Source of the DNA: Synechococcus sp. C9
GTDB taxonomy: Bacteria > Cyanobacteriota > Cyanobacteriia > Gloeomargaritales > Gloeomargaritaceae
Length of the DNA stretch: 64,000 nucleotides
Assembly: GCF_022984075.1 (NCBI RefSeq)
Contig: NZ_JALAAD010000001.1
Location: 806,001-870,000 of the forward strand
Direction: 5' to 3'
The notes beneath the pieces are model-generated. The model searched no databases. It saw nothing but the letters and a program-made list of their open reading frames with translations, and had not been told where the DNA came from. Shown piece after piece: positions 39,059 through 49,235 of this stretch (position 1 is the first letter of the stretch; each line of letters starts with the position of its first letter). The position numbers and the translations under genes are program-made.

Positions 39059-41326
39059 TCATGCAGGCGAGGGGGTCTGAGCTTCCAAACGGCGAGGGAA
39101 ACAATTAGCCCAAGCCTGGCGCATAGCCGCAACGGGCAGGTTCACAATCGGGTCATGGGCAGTCTGAATCACCAGAGCATCGCCGCCGGTCATCCCCCAA
39201 AACCCCCAGGCTCCCGGCAATTCTTCCGTAAGATAGCTTTCCCAAACCGAACGGTACTCCGGGGCAACCGTCACCCAAATCCGACTGCCACCCTCTGCAA
39301 AAAGAAATTCATCCCAACGGGTTTCTAGCGGTACATTGATAGTAATCTGTACACCACAATCCCCAGCAATTGCCATTTCTGCTAAAGCAATCAAAACACC
39401 CCCGTCGCTGACATCGTGCGCCGCCTGCACCCAGCCCTGGGCAATCCCCGTGCGGCAGATGCGTTGTACCCGTTGTTCCTGCGCCAAATCCACCGCTGGC
39501 GGACGACCCGTGACCAACCCATGAATGGCAACCAGGTATTCCGACCCACCCAACCCCACCATCGGGGAATCTTGCCCCCAGGGGATACCTAATAAGTACA
39601 AACATTGTCCTACTTGCCACTGCATCGTACAGCGACGACGAATATCCGCCACCCGCCCGACCATGCCAACCACCGGGGTGGGATAAATCGCCTGCCCTTG
39701 GGTTTCGTTGTACAGGGAAACATTGCCGCCGGTGACGGGAGTGCCCAGTGCCCGACAGGCTGTCGCCAAACCCCGACAAGCCATCGCCAATTGCCAGTAA
39801 ATTTCCGGCTTTTCCGGACTGCCAAAGTTGAGGTTGTCCGTCACCGCCAGGGGTTCTGCCCCCACACAACTGAGATTTCGGGCGGCTTCCGCCACCATCG
39901 CCATTGCCCCCCGCTCCGGGTCGAGCCAGACCCAACGACCATTCCCATCCATCGTGGCGGCTACCCCCAAATGCCCCCGCACCCGCACCACAGCGGCATC
40001 CGCCATCCCCGGCAGAATTGCGGTATTGTTTTGCACCTGCTGGTCGTACTGGCGATAAATCCAACGCTTGCTTCCCAGGTTGGGCTGGTCGAACAACGTT
40101 AGGACAATATCATTCCAACTGCGCCCCAAAATACCCGCTGGTGTAGCGGGTGGCAGGGCTTCCGGTTGCCATTGCCAGTGGGTTTGGACGGCGAGGGGCG
40201 GCTCCGGCAAAATTTCCCGCTCATAGATGGGCGTATGCTCCGTCAAGGCTGGGGCGGGAATCTGCGCCACCACCTGCTGTTTGTAAATGATTTGGACTTC
40301 CGGTTCGGCAATCACTTCCCCAGCGATGACCGCCTCCAAGCCCCAGCGGTGAAAAATTGGCAAAACCTCCGCTTCCCGTCCCCGTGCCACCACCAACAGC
40401 ATCCGTTCCTGGGACTCAGAAAGCATAAATTCCAGGGGGTGCATCCCGGTTTCCCGCACCGGAATCGCATCCAAATCCAGGCGTATCCCGACCCCCCCCT
40501 TCGCCGCCATTTCCGAGGTGGCACAGGTCAACCCGGCGGCTCCCATGTCCTGACAGGCGACCACAGCCCCGGTGGCAAAAGCTGTCAAACAGGCTTCGAT
40601 CAGGCATTTTTCCAAAAAGGGGTCGCCCACCTGCACCGCCGGACGTTGCGCTTGGGTATCCTCCGCCAATTCCGCACTGGCAAAACTGGCACCCCCAATG
40701 CCGTCCCGCCCGGTCGTCGCCCCCACATACACCACCGGATTGCCGACCCCCCGTGCCGCCGAGGGCATCACCTGCGGGGTGGACAGAACCCCCAACGCCA
40801 TGACATTCACCAAAGGGTTGCCATTGTACACCGGGTCGCAGTACACCTCCCCCCCCACCGTCGGCACACCCACGCAATTCCCGTAGTGGCTGATCCCGGC
40901 GACAACGCCAGTGAGCAATGCCCGGTTACGGGGCACATTCAGGTCGCCAAAGCGCAGGGAATTCAACAGGGCAATCGGTCGTGCCCCCAGGGTGAAAATG
41001 TCCCGCAAAATGCCGCCTACCCCCGTCGCCGCCCCCTGAAACGGCTCCACCGCCGAAGGATGGTTGTGGGATTCCACCTTGAATGCCAGGTACACCCCGC
41101 CCAGGTCAACCACGCCCGCATTTTCCCCCGGACCCACCACCACCTGCGCCCCCTGGGTCGGCAATTGTCGCAGGAAGGGTTTGGAATTTTTGTAACAACA
41201 ATGTTCAGACCACATCACCCCAAACATCCCCAGTTCCAGACGGTTGGGGGGACGGTGCAATTGCTCACAAATCCAGGCGTACTCCTGGGGGGTCAGTCCG
41301 GTGCGTGCCAAATCCGGGGGGGTCAT
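39059..41326 (-). CDS. purL: Phosphoribosylformylglycinamidine synthase subunit PurL
   Basis: A 755-residue small-type PurL, the ATP-dependent FGAM synthetase of purine synthesis that works with PurS and PurQ. Motifs: [72 protein letters not shown] and [16 protein letters not shown]. The length excludes the fused large form. Its start overlaps by 4 bp the stop of an upstream Ser/Thr kinase gene, so the kinase and purL are co-transcribed. Confidence 0.96.
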   Translation of the reverse strand: MTPPDLARTGLTPQEYAWICEQLHRPPNRLELGMFGVMWSEHCCYKNSKPFLRQLPTQGAQVVVGPGENAGVVDLGGVYLAFKVESHNHPSAVEPFQGAATGVGGILRDIFTLGARPIALLNSLRFGDLNVPRNRALLTGVVAGISHYGNCVGVPTVGGEVYCDPVYNGNPLVNVMALGVLSTPQVMPSAARGVGNPVVYVGATTGRDGIGGASFASAELAEDTQAQRPAVQVGDPFLEKCLIEACLTAFATGAVVACQDMGAAGLTCATSEMAAKGGVGIRLDLDAIPVRETGMHPLEFMLSESQERMLLVVARGREAEVLPIFHRWGLEAVIAGEVIAEPEVQIIYKQQVVAQIPAPALTEHTPIYEREILPEPPLAVQTHWQWQPEALPPATPAGILGRSWNDIVLTLFDQPNLGSKRWIYRQYDQQVQNNTAILPGMADAAVVRVRGHLGVAATMDGNGRWVWLDPERGAMAMVAEAARNLSCVGAEPLAVTDNLNFGSPEKPEIYWQLAMACRGLATACRALGTPVTGGNVSLYNETQGQAIYPTPVVGMVGRVADIRRRCTMQWQVGQCLYLLGIPWGQDSPMVGLGGSEYLVAIHGLVTGRPPAVDLAQEQRVQRICRTGIAQGWVQAAHDVSDGGVLIALAEMAIAGDCGVQITINVPLETRWDEFLFAEGGSRIWVTVAPEYRSVWESYLTEELPGAWGFWGMTGGDALVIQTAHDPIVNLPVAAMRQAWANCFPRRLEAQTPSPA

Positions 41327-42834
41327 GGGGTTTCTTTCTTATAGACTTTGCCCCGGTAGGTGTAGGACTTGCCCTCCTTGCCCTCTTGGGTCTCCTTGGC
41401 ATCCTTGCCCTCCGGCGGGGGTTGCCCCTCAGCCCGGGTACTGGGATTCATCATCCCCGCTTCATAGGTGCGCCCCCGGTAGTGGAACCGCATCCCCGTT
41501 GCCCCGGACAATTCCACCGATTGCGCCACCCGCTCCACCGGCTGGTACACCTGTCCCCGATAGGTGCGTAATTGTGCCACTGATTGTGGTTCATGCAACG
41601 TCACTACATCATCTTGATAAAAACGGTACAAAAAATAGCCATCCCGGAAGGCTTGGTCATCGGCAACGTGGTGAATGATGTTGCGTGCCACCAGGGTTTG
41701 CCCCAGTTGAATCGCCTGTTGCCGCCCGACCCCCAGGTTTTTCATCAACCAGGTCACCAATTCGGAACCCACAAAACAGCGGGGATAAACCCGCAAAAGA
41801 TAGCGGCGGTCGCGAATGTCCAATCCCCCTTCCCCCCGCAGCCGTTGCAGTAATTCATCCCCGTCCAGGGTGGGGAGACCCGTATCGCCCCCCGTTGGTG
41901 CCATCAGGGCTTCCAAGTCATTCAGCACCGCATCCGCATCCGGGTACCGTTCATCCAAAGCGGGCAGTAGCATCCGGTCAATGATCTGCGCCAACCCATC
42001 GCTCACGGTGGTCAAGGAACGCCATTGCCAGCAGTGGCGACCGGGGTCAATCAGTTTTTGCGGGGGGCAACCGGTCAACAACACCGCACAGGTGGCTCCC
42101 AGGGCATAAACATCCGAAGCGGGCACCGCCTGCAACCCGTAGGTTTGTTCCGGGGGGGAATAAATCGGGCTACCGATATTGGTCAGGTCAACCTGGGTGT
42201 TGGGCGAATGTACCGCCTGCTTCACCGCCCCAAAATCCAGGAGATACAACGTGCCGTTTTCGTGGCACATGATATTCGCCGGTTTAATATCCCGATGCAC
42301 CACATTATGCCGGTGAATAAACGACAAAACCCCTAGCAGGGAGCGCAAAATTTCGGTGACTTCCGTTTCGTTGAGCCGCCCCTGCCGCCGCACCACCTTA
42401 TCTAAATCTTCCCCCGGAATGTACTCCTGCACCAAATAAAAATATTCCTCCTCCTGCGCCCCATTGGTTGACGGCACACTCAAATCAAAAGAAGCAAATA
42501 AATAGGGAATTTGCGGGTGGGTGCCCAGGGCTTCCAGCACCTCCGCTTCCCGGTGAAATAATCTCTGCGCCGTTTCCAGGTCGGTATTGTCAAATTTCGC
42601 CGTCCGCAATTGCTTCACCACACAGAGCCGTTGCGCTGGCGTGAATAGGTCTTTCGCCAAATAGGTGCGACCAAATCCCCCCTGGGCAAGCAGTTTTTGG
42701 GGTAAATAACGACCCAACAGCACCAGGGGCATCCCACAAGCGGCACAGGTAAGATGCAACAGTTGATTGCGCTCCACCGTCTCCAGGCGATTTTGGGGTT
42801 GACTACAGGTGGGGCGGGTGCAATAGGCATCCAT
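41323..42834 (-). CDS. Ser/Thr protein kinase with zinc-ribbon-like N-terminus, DEP domain and C-terminal YRG repeats
   Basis: A 503-residue kinase starting [10 protein letters not shown]; four Cys (CTRPTC and CAAC) resemble a small zinc ribbon, as in cyanobacterial SpkB-like kinases. Kinase core about 42-300: [16 protein letters not shown] (Lys), [10 protein letters not shown] (catalytic loop), LLDFGAVKQ (Mg-binding), [13 protein letters not shown] domain follows (about 330-410, [18 protein letters not shown]), then three copies of a T/H-YRG-x-x-Y motif ([27 protein letters not shown]), like DUF4278. Its stop overlaps the purL start by 4 bp. The frame extends upstream to 43134, but those codons overlap purC. 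Confidence 0.88.
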   Translation of the reverse strand: MDAYCTRPTCSQPQNRLETVERNQLLHLTCAACGMPLVLLGRYLPQKLLAQGGFGRTYLAKDLFTPAQRLCVVKQLRTAKFDNTDLETAQRLFHREAEVLEALGTHPQIPYLFASFDLSVPSTNGAQEEEYFYLVQEYIPGEDLDKVVRRQGRLNETEVTEILRSLLGVLSFIHRHNVVHRDIKPANIMCHENGTLYLLDFGAVKQAVHSPNTQVDLTNIGSPIYSPPEQTYGLQAVPASDVYALGATCAVLLTGCPPQKLIDPGRHCWQWRSLTTVSDGLAQIIDRMLLPALDERYPDADAVLNDLEALMAPTGGDTGLPTLDGDELLQRLRGEGGLDIRDRRYLLRVYPRCFVGSELVTWLMKNLGVGRQQAIQLGQTLVARNIIHHVADDQAFRDGYFLYRFYQDDVVTLHEPQSVAQLRTYRGQVYQPVERVAQSVELSGATGMRFHYRGRTYEAGMMNPSTRAEGQPPPEGKDAKETQEGKEGKSYTYRGKVYKKETP

Positions 42835-42951
42835 AGGGAGCAGGGGGATACGGCAGTAATTATAGTTATGGTCTATTGTACCGGTTCCTTCCGATTTGCG
42901 CTGATTTGCCGGGTCAAACCGAGCCATAATAATCTTAAAAACCCGTGCACA

Positions 42952-43689
42952 ATGATGCCCAATTCCCCAATTGCCCCTGGCACCCCCTACGAAGGCAAAG
43001 CCAAAATTCTCACTCCCACCGCCACCCCGGGAATTTGGCAAATATTTTTCAAAGACGATGCCACCGCCTTCAATGCCCAAAAACGGGGGGAAATTCGGGG
43101 CAAGGGGGAAATCAACTGCACCATTAGCAGTCATTTGTTCCAGTTTTTAGAACATCAGGGCATCCCCACCCATTTTGTCCGGCAAACGGCTCCCAATTGT
43201 ATGGAAGTCCACGCCCTCACAATGTTTGCCCTAGAAGTCGTGGTGCGGAACCGGGCGGCAGGCAGTCTCTGTCGGGAAACCGGCTTACCCCTGGGGCTGG
43301 AACTCGCTCCCCCTCTGGTGGAATTTTATTACAAAAACGATGCCCTAGGCGACCCCTTGCTCACCCCCGACCGCCTGCGTTTGCTGAATTTGGCAACCCC
43401 ACAGCAGGTGCAAACCCTGACGGAGATGGCGCAACAGATTAACGGGCATCTGTGTCGGTTTTTTGCGGAATGCGGTATCCTGCTGATAGACTTCAAGCTG
43501 GAGTTTGGCTGGAATGACCACGGACAGGTGATTCTGGCGGATGAGATCAGCCCCGATACCTGTCGGCTGTGGTTGGCGGGGGAATCGGACCCGGTACAGC
43601 GGGTGGTGGATAAGGATCGCTTTCGCCATGACCTGGGTGGAGTAGAATCAGCCTACCAACTGGTCTTGGAACGGGTGCTCCGGCGGTAA
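42952..43689 (+). CDS. purC: SAICAR synthetase
   Basis: A 245-residue enzyme adding aspartate to CAIR in purine synthesis. Evidence: PYEGKAKILTPT (glycine-rich start), FKDDATAFNAQKRGEI, RNRAAGSLCRETG, LIDFKLEFGWNDHGQVILADEISPDTCRLW. Two adjacent ATGs (42952, 42955) are possible; the frame extends far upstream to 42754 without homology. Divergent from the kinase-purL operon, so two purine genes sit back to back. Confidence 0.95.
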   Translation: MMPNSPIAPGTPYEGKAKILTPTATPGIWQIFFKDDATAFNAQKRGEIRGKGEINCTISSHLFQFLEHQGIPTHFVRQTAPNCMEVHALTMFALEVVVRNRAAGSLCRETGLPLGLELAPPLVEFYYKNDALGDPLLTPDRLRLLNLATPQQVQTLTEMAQQINGHLCRFFAECGILLIDFKLEFGWNDHGQVILADEISPDTCRLWLAGESDPVQRVVDKDRFRHDLGGVESAYQLVLERVLRR

Positions 43690-43731
43690 TGCCGTCCTGA
43701 CGGTTCATGCTCCTTCGATGTGTGGTGTGAT

Positions 43732-45714
43732 ATGCGCTCCTGGGTTGTAACGGCGGGTTTGACAATGGCGGTGGTTCAGACTCCCGCCGCTTGGGCAGAG
43801 ATGGTGCCGGAGGTAATGCCATCCCCGGTTCCCGAACGGACGGTGGGGGTTTCCCAGCACCCGGAGGCGGTGGAGATGGTACGGCTGTTGACCAGTCCCT
43901 CGAGGCAATCCCCGGTTTTGGGGCGGGTGGCCCAGGCGACTCCCCCGGAATCCCCAGCCCCGGAGCCGGAACCCCGGGTATTGGTGGCGGAGGTTTTGGT
44001 GGAAGGGGCGGCGGACGGGCAGTTATTGGATGCGGTGTATGGGGCGATTCGTACCCGCCCTGGGTTTACCACCACCCGGAGCCAACTGCAGCGGGACATT
44101 GATGCGGTATTTGCCACCGGCTGGTTCCAGAATGTGCAGGCGACGCCGGAGGACACGCCCCTGGGGGTGCGGATTCGCTTTGTGGTGCAACCCAACCCGG
44201 TGTTAAAACAGGTGAATTTGGTGGGGATTAAAGTCCTGCCCCAGGAGGTGGCGGATGAGGTGTTTACCCCCTTGTACGGGGAGGTGTTGAATTTCCGCAG
44301 TTTGCAACAGGGGATTCAGCGGGTCAACGAATGGTACAAGCAAAATAATTATCCCCTGGGGCAGGTGGTGGGGAGTCCCAAGGTGGGGCCCGATGGGGTG
44401 GTGACCCTGGAGGTGGCGGAAGGGGTGATTGCGGATATTAAAATCAATTACCTCAATGCTAAGGACGAGCAGGTGAAGGGCAAAACCAAGCCCTATATCA
44501 TTCTGCGGGAGTTGCAACAGCGACCCGGGGATGTATTCAACGAGAAAAAGGCGCAGGCGGATTTGCAAACCCTGTTTGGGCTGGGGATTTTTGAGGATGT
44601 GAAGCTGAACCTGGAACCGGCGGAAGACCCCCGCAAGGCAGTGGTGGTTTTAACCATTGTGGAAGCCCGCACCGGGTCGATCAACTTTGGGGCAGGGTAC
44701 AGCACCGCAACGGGCATTTTTGGGACGGTGGGATATACGGAGCGGAACTTCGGGGGGCGCCGCCAAACCCTGACCGCCAATATCCAGGGGGGGGAACGGG
44801 ATATTTTGTTTGATGTGAATTTCCGGGACCCCTGGCTGGCGTTTGACCCCGGGCGCACGTCATTGTCGGTGAGCGTGTTCAATCGGTTGGCGTTTTCCTA
44901 TATCTTCAGCGGCGGGGAACAGAAGGTGGATTTGCCGAATGGGGATTCTCCTCGCATCAACCGGTTGGGGGCGATCATTGACTTTAGTCGCCCCTTTCCG
45001 GGGAATTGGCGGGGGACAGCGGGGATCAGCTACCAGCGGGTGTCCATTTTGGATGCGAGCAACCGGGTTTCGCCGGTGGATGAATTTGGCAACCAACTCG
45101 CCGCCAGCCCGACGGGGATTGATGACCTGTTGCAGGTGAATGTGGGGGTCGCCAAGGACCAGCGGGACAATCCGGGAGACCCAACCCGGGGGTGGCTGTT
45201 CCGGGCGGGGTATAGTCAGGCTCTGCCGGTGGGGTCGGGGAACATCTCCCAGAGCCGGTTCCGGGTGGGCTACAGCCATTACATCCCGGCGAAATTGTTG
45301 CGCTTCCAACGGGATAAGGTAGAGGTGTTTGCCTTTAATGTGCAGGCGGGGACGATTTTGGGGAAGATGGCTCCCTACGAGGCGTTTAGTTTGGGGGGGG
45401 CGGATTCGGTGCGGGGCTGGGGCGAAGGGGAAGTGGGCACAGGTCGCAGTTTCTTCCAGGCAACGGCGGAGTACCGGTTCCCCATTTTTAGCGTGGTGCG
45501 GGGGGCGTTGTTTGTGGATTACGGTACCACGTTGGGAAGTCAAGGGGAGGTGCCCGGCGATCCGGGCGGGATTCGCAAAAAACCGGGGCAGGGTTTGGGC
45601 TACGGGATAGGGGTGCGGATTGTCACCCCCCTGCTGGGCAATCTGCGGGTGGATTTTGGTTGGAATGACCTTGGCGGCAATCAGATTACCTTTGGGGTGG
45701 GTGAACGGTTCTAA
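43732..45714 (+). CDS. Omp85/BamA-family outer-membrane assembly protein
   Basis: A 660-residue outer-membrane protein: signal peptide (RSWVVTAGLTMAVVQTPAAWA), a Pro-rich spacer, about three POTRA domains (RVLVAEVLVEGAADGQLL ... VLKQVNLVGIKVLPQEVADE ... GVIADIKINYLN) and a 16-strand barrel from about residue 310 (INFGAGYSTATGIFG, GYTERNFGGRRQTL), including the lid-loop VRGWGEGEVG and closing DFGWND..ITFGVGERF. It is the cyanobacterial Omp85 that inserts barrel proteins, related to plastid Toc75. Start MRSWVV preferred to 43720. Its stop shares a base with the lpxC start. Confidence 0.93.
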   Translation: MRSWVVTAGLTMAVVQTPAAWAEMVPEVMPSPVPERTVGVSQHPEAVEMVRLLTSPSRQSPVLGRVAQATPPESPAPEPEPRVLVAEVLVEGAADGQLLDAVYGAIRTRPGFTTTRSQLQRDIDAVFATGWFQNVQATPEDTPLGVRIRFVVQPNPVLKQVNLVGIKVLPQEVADEVFTPLYGEVLNFRSLQQGIQRVNEWYKQNNYPLGQVVGSPKVGPDGVVTLEVAEGVIADIKINYLNAKDEQVKGKTKPYIILRELQQRPGDVFNEKKAQADLQTLFGLGIFEDVKLNLEPAEDPRKAVVVLTIVEARTGSINFGAGYSTATGIFGTVGYTERNFGGRRQTLTANIQGGERDILFDVNFRDPWLAFDPGRTSLSVSVFNRLAFSYIFSGGEQKVDLPNGDSPRINRLGAIIDFSRPFPGNWRGTAGISYQRVSILDASNRVSPVDEFGNQLAASPTGIDDLLQVNVGVAKDQRDNPGDPTRGWLFRAGYSQALPVGSGNISQSRFRVGYSHYIPAKLLRFQRDKVEVFAFNVQAGTILGKMAPYEAFSLGGADSVRGWGEGEVGTGRSFFQATAEYRFPIFSVVRGALFVDYGTTLGSQGEVPGDPGGIRKKPGQGLGYGIGVRIVTPLLGNLRVDFGWNDLGGNQITFGVGERF

Positions 45715-46520
45715 TGGGGGAACGACTGACCCTGAGTGGTGTAGGGCTACATACGGGGCAAACCACCACGGTTACCTTAGAACGGTCTAACCCCGGTAGT
45801 GGACGGGTTTTTTATGTGGAGGATCAGCCCATTCCTGCCCTGGTCAGTCATGTCCAACCGAGTAGCTTGTGTACGACATTAGTACAAAATAATCATAAAA
45901 TTCATACGGTAGAACACTTGTTGGCGGCGTTGGTGGGGTTGGGCATCCCGGATGTGGCGATCCATGTGACGGGGGGGGAAGTGCCCCTGTTGGATGGTTC
46001 GGCGTTGCCCTGGGTGGAGTTGTTGCGGGGCTGGGGGGCGGGACAACCGTTGGTGCAGGGGGCGATTACGGAGCCGGTGGTGGTGCAGGAGGGGGAACGT
46101 TTTGTCTGTGCGCTACCCGCTGAGGAATTGACCTTCACCTATGGGATTGATTTCCCGGATTACCCGGCGATTGGTCGTCAGTGGTTGACCTGGGTGCCGG
46201 GGCGGGAGGATTTTGGCACGGTCATTGCCCCTGCCCGTACCTTTGGCTTGGCGGATCAGATTGCCCAGTTGCAAGCCCAGGGGTTGATCCAGGGGGGCAG
46301 TTTGGCGAATGCCCTGGTGTGTGACCGGGAGCGGGGGTGGCTGAATCCCCCTTTGCGGTTTGCGGATGAGCCGGTGCGCCACAAGCTGTTGGATTTTTTG
46401 GGGGATTTGGGATTGCTGGGGGCGTTACCCCGGGGGCATTTTTTGGCGTATAAGGCGGGGCATCGCCTGCATACCCAGTTGGCGGCACAGTTACCCCTTT
46501 CCCCGAGCAGGACGGTATGA
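45714..46520 (+). CDS. lpxC: UDP-3-O-acyl-N-acetylglucosamine deacetylase
   Basis: A 268-residue zinc enzyme, committed step of lipid A synthesis. Motifs: LSGVGLHTGQ, HTVEHLLAALVGLGIPDVAI (zinc His and catalytic Glu), PLLDGSALPWVELL, and later RHKLLDFLGDLGLLG (zinc His and Asp) and GHFLAYKAGHRLH. The ATG overlaps the Omp85 stop by one base, so outer-membrane protein assembly and lipid A synthesis are coupled in one operon, as in other cyanobacteria. Confidence 0.95.
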   Translation: MGERLTLSGVGLHTGQTTTVTLERSNPGSGRVFYVEDQPIPALVSHVQPSSLCTTLVQNNHKIHTVEHLLAALVGLGIPDVAIHVTGGEVPLLDGSALPWVELLRGWGAGQPLVQGAITEPVVVQEGERFVCALPAEELTFTYGIDFPDYPAIGRQWLTWVPGREDFGTVIAPARTFGLADQIAQLQAQGLIQGGSLANALVCDRERGWLNPPLRFADEPVRHKLLDFLGDLGLLGALPRGHFLAYKAGHRLHTQLAAQLPLSPSRTV

Positions 46521-46556
46521 TGATTAATATGTATGTAATTAAGTTGTCCCATCCCC

Positions 46557-46901
46557 ATGACCGATAGCTTGCCTGAACCAGCCCTATCCCCGGATCAAAG
46601 TACAGAACTGCCCCCGGCGAATCGTTTTCCCGCTGAAGTGAGTGCCCGGATTTGTCGCCACATGAACCAAGACCACAGCGATGCGGTATTGCTTTATGCC
46701 CAGGGGTTGGCGGGGTTGCGGACGGCGACGGCGGCTCAGATGGAAGCGATTGACTGCGAGGGGATGGATTTGGTGGTTTGGGCGGGGGAGGAGCAAACGG
46801 CGATTCGGATTGAATTTCAGTCCCCCCTGGGTGGCTCACAGGATGCCCACCGCCATCTGGTTGACCTGGTGCAACAGGCACGGCACCAATTGACCGACTG
46901 A
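46557..46901 (+). CDS. DUF2470 domain protein
   Basis: A 114-residue protein with an N-terminal Pro-rich 20 residues and a DUF2470 domain: ARICRHMNQDHSDAVLLYAQGL, MEAIDCEGMDLVV, AIRIEF..., DAHRHLVDLVQQAR. DUF2470 is the C-terminal module of HugZ-type heme-utilisation proteins and of flavin-reductase-fold proteins; stand-alone forms occur in cyanobacteria and plants. Role uncertain. Its stop shares a base with lepB. Confidence 0.82.
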   Translation: MTDSLPEPALSPDQSTELPPANRFPAEVSARICRHMNQDHSDAVLLYAQGLAGLRTATAAQMEAIDCEGMDLVVWAGEEQTAIRIEFQSPLGGSQDAHRHLVDLVQQARHQLTD

Positions 46902-47491
46902 TGAAGTTTGGGCATGGGTGGACGACGGGGTGGGGCAATACCCTGTTAACCCTACTGTTGGCGGTAGTGCTGGCGGCGGTCATTCGCTGGGCAGTGGCGG
47001 AACCCCGGTACATTCCCTCTGGCTCCATGTTGCCTACCCTACAACTGGGGGATCGGTTGGTGGTGGAAAAAATTTCCCACTATTGGCGGGACTGGCAGAG
47101 GGGGGATATTGTGGTGTTTGCGCCGCCTCCGGCTTTGGTGAGTCTGGGATATGATCCGGACAATGTACTCATTAAACGGGTGGTCGCCCTACCGGGGGAA
47201 ACGGTGGAGGTGAAAGAGGGGCGGGTGTGGGTGAATGGGGCACCCTTGGCGGAACCCTACGGGGCAACCCCGGCGGAATACACTTGGGGACCAGCGGTGG
47301 TGCCACCCGGTTGTGTTTTTGTGTTGGGGGACAACCGCAATGCCAGCAATGATTCCCATGTGTGGGGCTTTTTGGATGAACGGCTGATCCTGGGGCGGGC
47401 GTGGGTGCGGTTTTGGCCGTGGCCGGTGCGGCGGTATGCGGCGAGGGAGGAAGTGATGCTTTTGGGGATGGGGACACCCCCGTTTGGGTAA
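46901..47491 (+). CDS. lepB: Signal peptidase I
   Basis: A 196-residue membrane-anchored serine protease that removes signal peptides. One N-terminal membrane helix (TLLTLLLAVVLAAVIRWAV), catalytic Ser in YIPSGSMLPTLQLGD, catalytic Lys in VLIKRVVALPGE, and the box D/E segment VFVLGDNRNASNDSHVWGFL. Start ATG overlaps the stop of the DUF2470 gene. An intact repeat element lies between it and the convergent EVE gene. Confidence 0.94.
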   Translation: MKFGHGWTTGWGNTLLTLLLAVVLAAVIRWAVAEPRYIPSGSMLPTLQLGDRLVVEKISHYWRDWQRGDIVVFAPPPALVSLGYDPDNVLIKRVVALPGETVEVKEGRVWVNGAPLAEPYGATPAEYTWGPAVVPPGCVFVLGDNRNASNDSHVWGFLDERLILGRAWVRFWPWPVRRYAAREEVMLLGMGTPPFG

Positions 47492-47503
47492 GGTGGCAAT
47501 TGA

Positions 47504-47604
47504 TATAGCAATCCTACTTGATTAACAAACAGAAATTCTCCAGAACCAAGTACGGGGGCGGTGCCCTTGCGACCCCTATCTCATTCTCATTTAGGATCGC
47601 TATA
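47504..47604. repeat. Intergenic repeat, intact 101-bp copy (type A ends)
   Basis: TATAGCAATCCTACTTGATTA at the left, CTCATTTAGGATCGCTATA at the right, core CCAGAACCAAGTACGGGGGCGGTGCCC. The GGGC-GGT-GCCC core can form a hairpin. Same length as the copy at 63038-63138, which makes 101 bp a likely reference length. It separates the convergent lepB and EVE genes. Confidence 0.88.
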
Positions 47605-47643
47605 TATCTGGATGCAGAAACACCAAAATCTAATGGGCAATTT

Positions 47644-48105
47644 CTACACATTCAAACCAGTTTTATCCGCTATATCCAGGGCAATGCTGAGGGGTACAGG
47701 GAGAACCGATAAACGATTTCCTGGTCGAATCACCAGGAATTCATCGGGTTTGTAATGTTGGCGCAAATCCGCCAGAGTCAAAGGGGCAACACAGGTTTGC
47801 AGATAACCCACTTCCACCGTCCACCAGCGCGGTTGATCCCGGGAAGATTTGGGGTCATAATAGGAGCTATTGGGGTCAAATTGGGTGGGGTCAACTAAGT
47901 TAATTTGCGTAATTTCCATCAAACCAAAAATACCTGGTGGGTCTGCATTGGAATGGTAGAAAAATGCCCGTTCTCCCAAACGCATCTGTTGCAAAAAATT
48001 GCGGGCTTGATAATTGCGTACCCCATCCCAAATCGTGCGCCCATCCCGTTTGAGGTCGTCAATGCTGTACACATTGGGTTCGGATTTCATTAACCAATAA
48101 GCCAT
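47644..48105 (-). CDS. EVE-domain protein
   Basis: A 153-residue single EVE domain: AYWLMKSEPNVYSIDDL, WDGVRNYQARNFLQQM, GERAFFYHSNADPPGIFGLMEI, PRWWTVEV, and EFLVIRPGNRLSVLPV. EVE domains resemble YTH/PUA folds and read modified bases; the stand-alone bacterial form is related to human THYN1 and some EVE fusions occur in modification-dependent restriction enzymes. No nuclease is fused here. Cytoplasmic; binding target unknown. Divergent from lipA across a repeat. Confidence 0.9.
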   Translation of the reverse strand: MAYWLMKSEPNVYSIDDLKRDGRTIWDGVRNYQARNFLQQMRLGERAFFYHSNADPPGIFGLMEITQINLVDPTQFDPNSSYYDPKSSRDQPRWWTVEVGYLQTCVAPLTLADLRQHYKPDEFLVIRPGNRLSVLPVPLSIALDIADKTGLNV

Positions 48106-48115
48106 CGCCGCTCTA

Positions 48116-48239
48116 GGGCATCTCTATTTATTTGAGCCAACTATAGCAATCCTACTTGATTTACAAACAGAAATGCTCCAGAACCAAGGACGGGGGCGGT
48201 GCCCCTGCGACCGCTAACTTTGCATTGATGGAGGTGCCC
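48116..48239. repeat. Intergenic repeat, two copies fused
   Basis: GGGCATCTCTAT (type B) at 48116, then TATAGCAATCCTAC (type A) at 48145 and core CCAGAACCAAGGACGGGGGCGGTGCCCC, then CGCTAACTTTGCATTGATGGAGGTGCCC (type B) at the right. A type A left half joined to a type B right half inside type B ends. Between the divergent EVE and lipA genes. Confidence 0.8.
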
Positions 48240-48305
48240 TCCCGTAAAATTACCTCCCGTGTGCCATAGGGTTCCCGCTTCCCCAAATTTGTTACAATCA
48301 AACCC

Positions 48306-49217
48306 ATGACCCAATCCCCACCCTCTCCCCGCAAACCCGATTGGCTCCGGGTAAAATTAGGTCAAGGACCCGTGTTTGGTCAGGTCAAACATTTATTACG
48401 GGATTTGCAGTTAAATACAGTCTGCGAAGAAGCCTCCTGCCCGAATATTGGGGAATGTTTCAGCCAGGGTACCGCCACTTTTTTGATCCTGGGACCTGCC
48501 TGCACCCGGGCGTGCCCCTACTGCGATATTGATTTTGTGAAAAAACCCCCGGCACTCGACCCGGAAGAACCCCGGCGACTAGCCGAAGCCGTCAAACGCT
48601 TAAATCTGCACCACGTCGTCATTACTTCCGTCAACCGGGATGACCTGCCCGATGGGGGTGCGGAACAATTTGTCAAATGTATTCACAGTGTCAGAACCCT
48701 GTGCCCGCAAACCACCATTGAAGTCCTGATCCCCGACCTGTGCGGCAATTGGGAAGCCTTGCAAATGATTATCCGTGCCCAGCCCGATGTCCTGAATCAC
48801 AATACGGAAACCGTGCCCCGTTTGTACCGCCGGGTGCGTCCCCAAGGGGAATACAACCGCAGTTTATTGTTATTACGCAAGACCCGGGAATTGCGCCCCC
48901 AAATTTACACCAAATCCGGCTTGATGGTGGGCTTGGGGGAAACCTGGGAAGAGGTGGTGCAGGTGATGCAGGATTTACGGCAGGTGGACTGCGACATCCT
49001 TACCCTGGGGCAGTATTTGCAACCCAGCCCCAAGCATTTGCCCGTTGCCCGCTATGTCCCCCCGCCGGAATTTGACCAGTGGCGCGCGGTGGGAGAAGGG
49101 ATGGGCTTTTTGCAGGTGGTGGCGTCCCCCTTGACCCGCAGTTCCTACCATGCGGCGGAAGTCAAAAACTTGATGCGCCGTTATCCCCGCCCGGCTCCCT
49201 CTAGTTCAGCCAGTTAA
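48306..49217 (+). CDS. lipA: Lipoyl synthase
   Basis: A 303-residue radical-SAM enzyme that inserts two sulfurs into protein-bound octanoate. Both cluster motifs are present: [13 protein letters not shown] (auxiliary cluster) and [11 protein letters not shown] (SAM cluster), with the C-terminal LTRSSYHA that supplies the serine ligand. Normal length. The 3' end ([10 protein letters not shown]) is echoed downstream of the hicA-like gene by a similar stretch, which suggests that the hicBA pair entered here. The hicB start lies 17 bp downstream. Confidence 0.95.
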   Translation: MTQSPPSPRKPDWLRVKLGQGPVFGQVKHLLRDLQLNTVCEEASCPNIGECFSQGTATFLILGPACTRACPYCDIDFVKKPPALDPEEPRRLAEAVKRLNLHHVVITSVNRDDLPDGGAEQFVKCIHSVRTLCPQTTIEVLIPDLCGNWEALQMIIRAQPDVLNHNTETVPRLYRRVRPQGEYNRSLLLLRKTRELRPQIYTKSGLMVGLGETWEEVVQVMQDLRQVDCDILTLGQYLQPSPKHLPVARYVPPPEFDQWRAVGEGMGFLQVVASPLTRSSYHAAEVKNLMRRYPRPAPSSSAS

Positions 49218-49235
49218 ATACGGGGTGAAGCAAGA
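49188..49235. repeat. Direct repeat, copy 1, at the lipA 3' end
   Basis: CGCCCGGCTCCCTCT...CAGCCAGTTAAATACGG...AAGCAAGA spans the last codons and stop of lipA. The partner at 49626-49676 has the same order of blocks (CGCCCACTTCCCTC, CAGCCAGCTAAGTACG, AAGCAAGA), with a few substitutions and small gaps. The two bracket hicBA. Confidence 0.65.
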
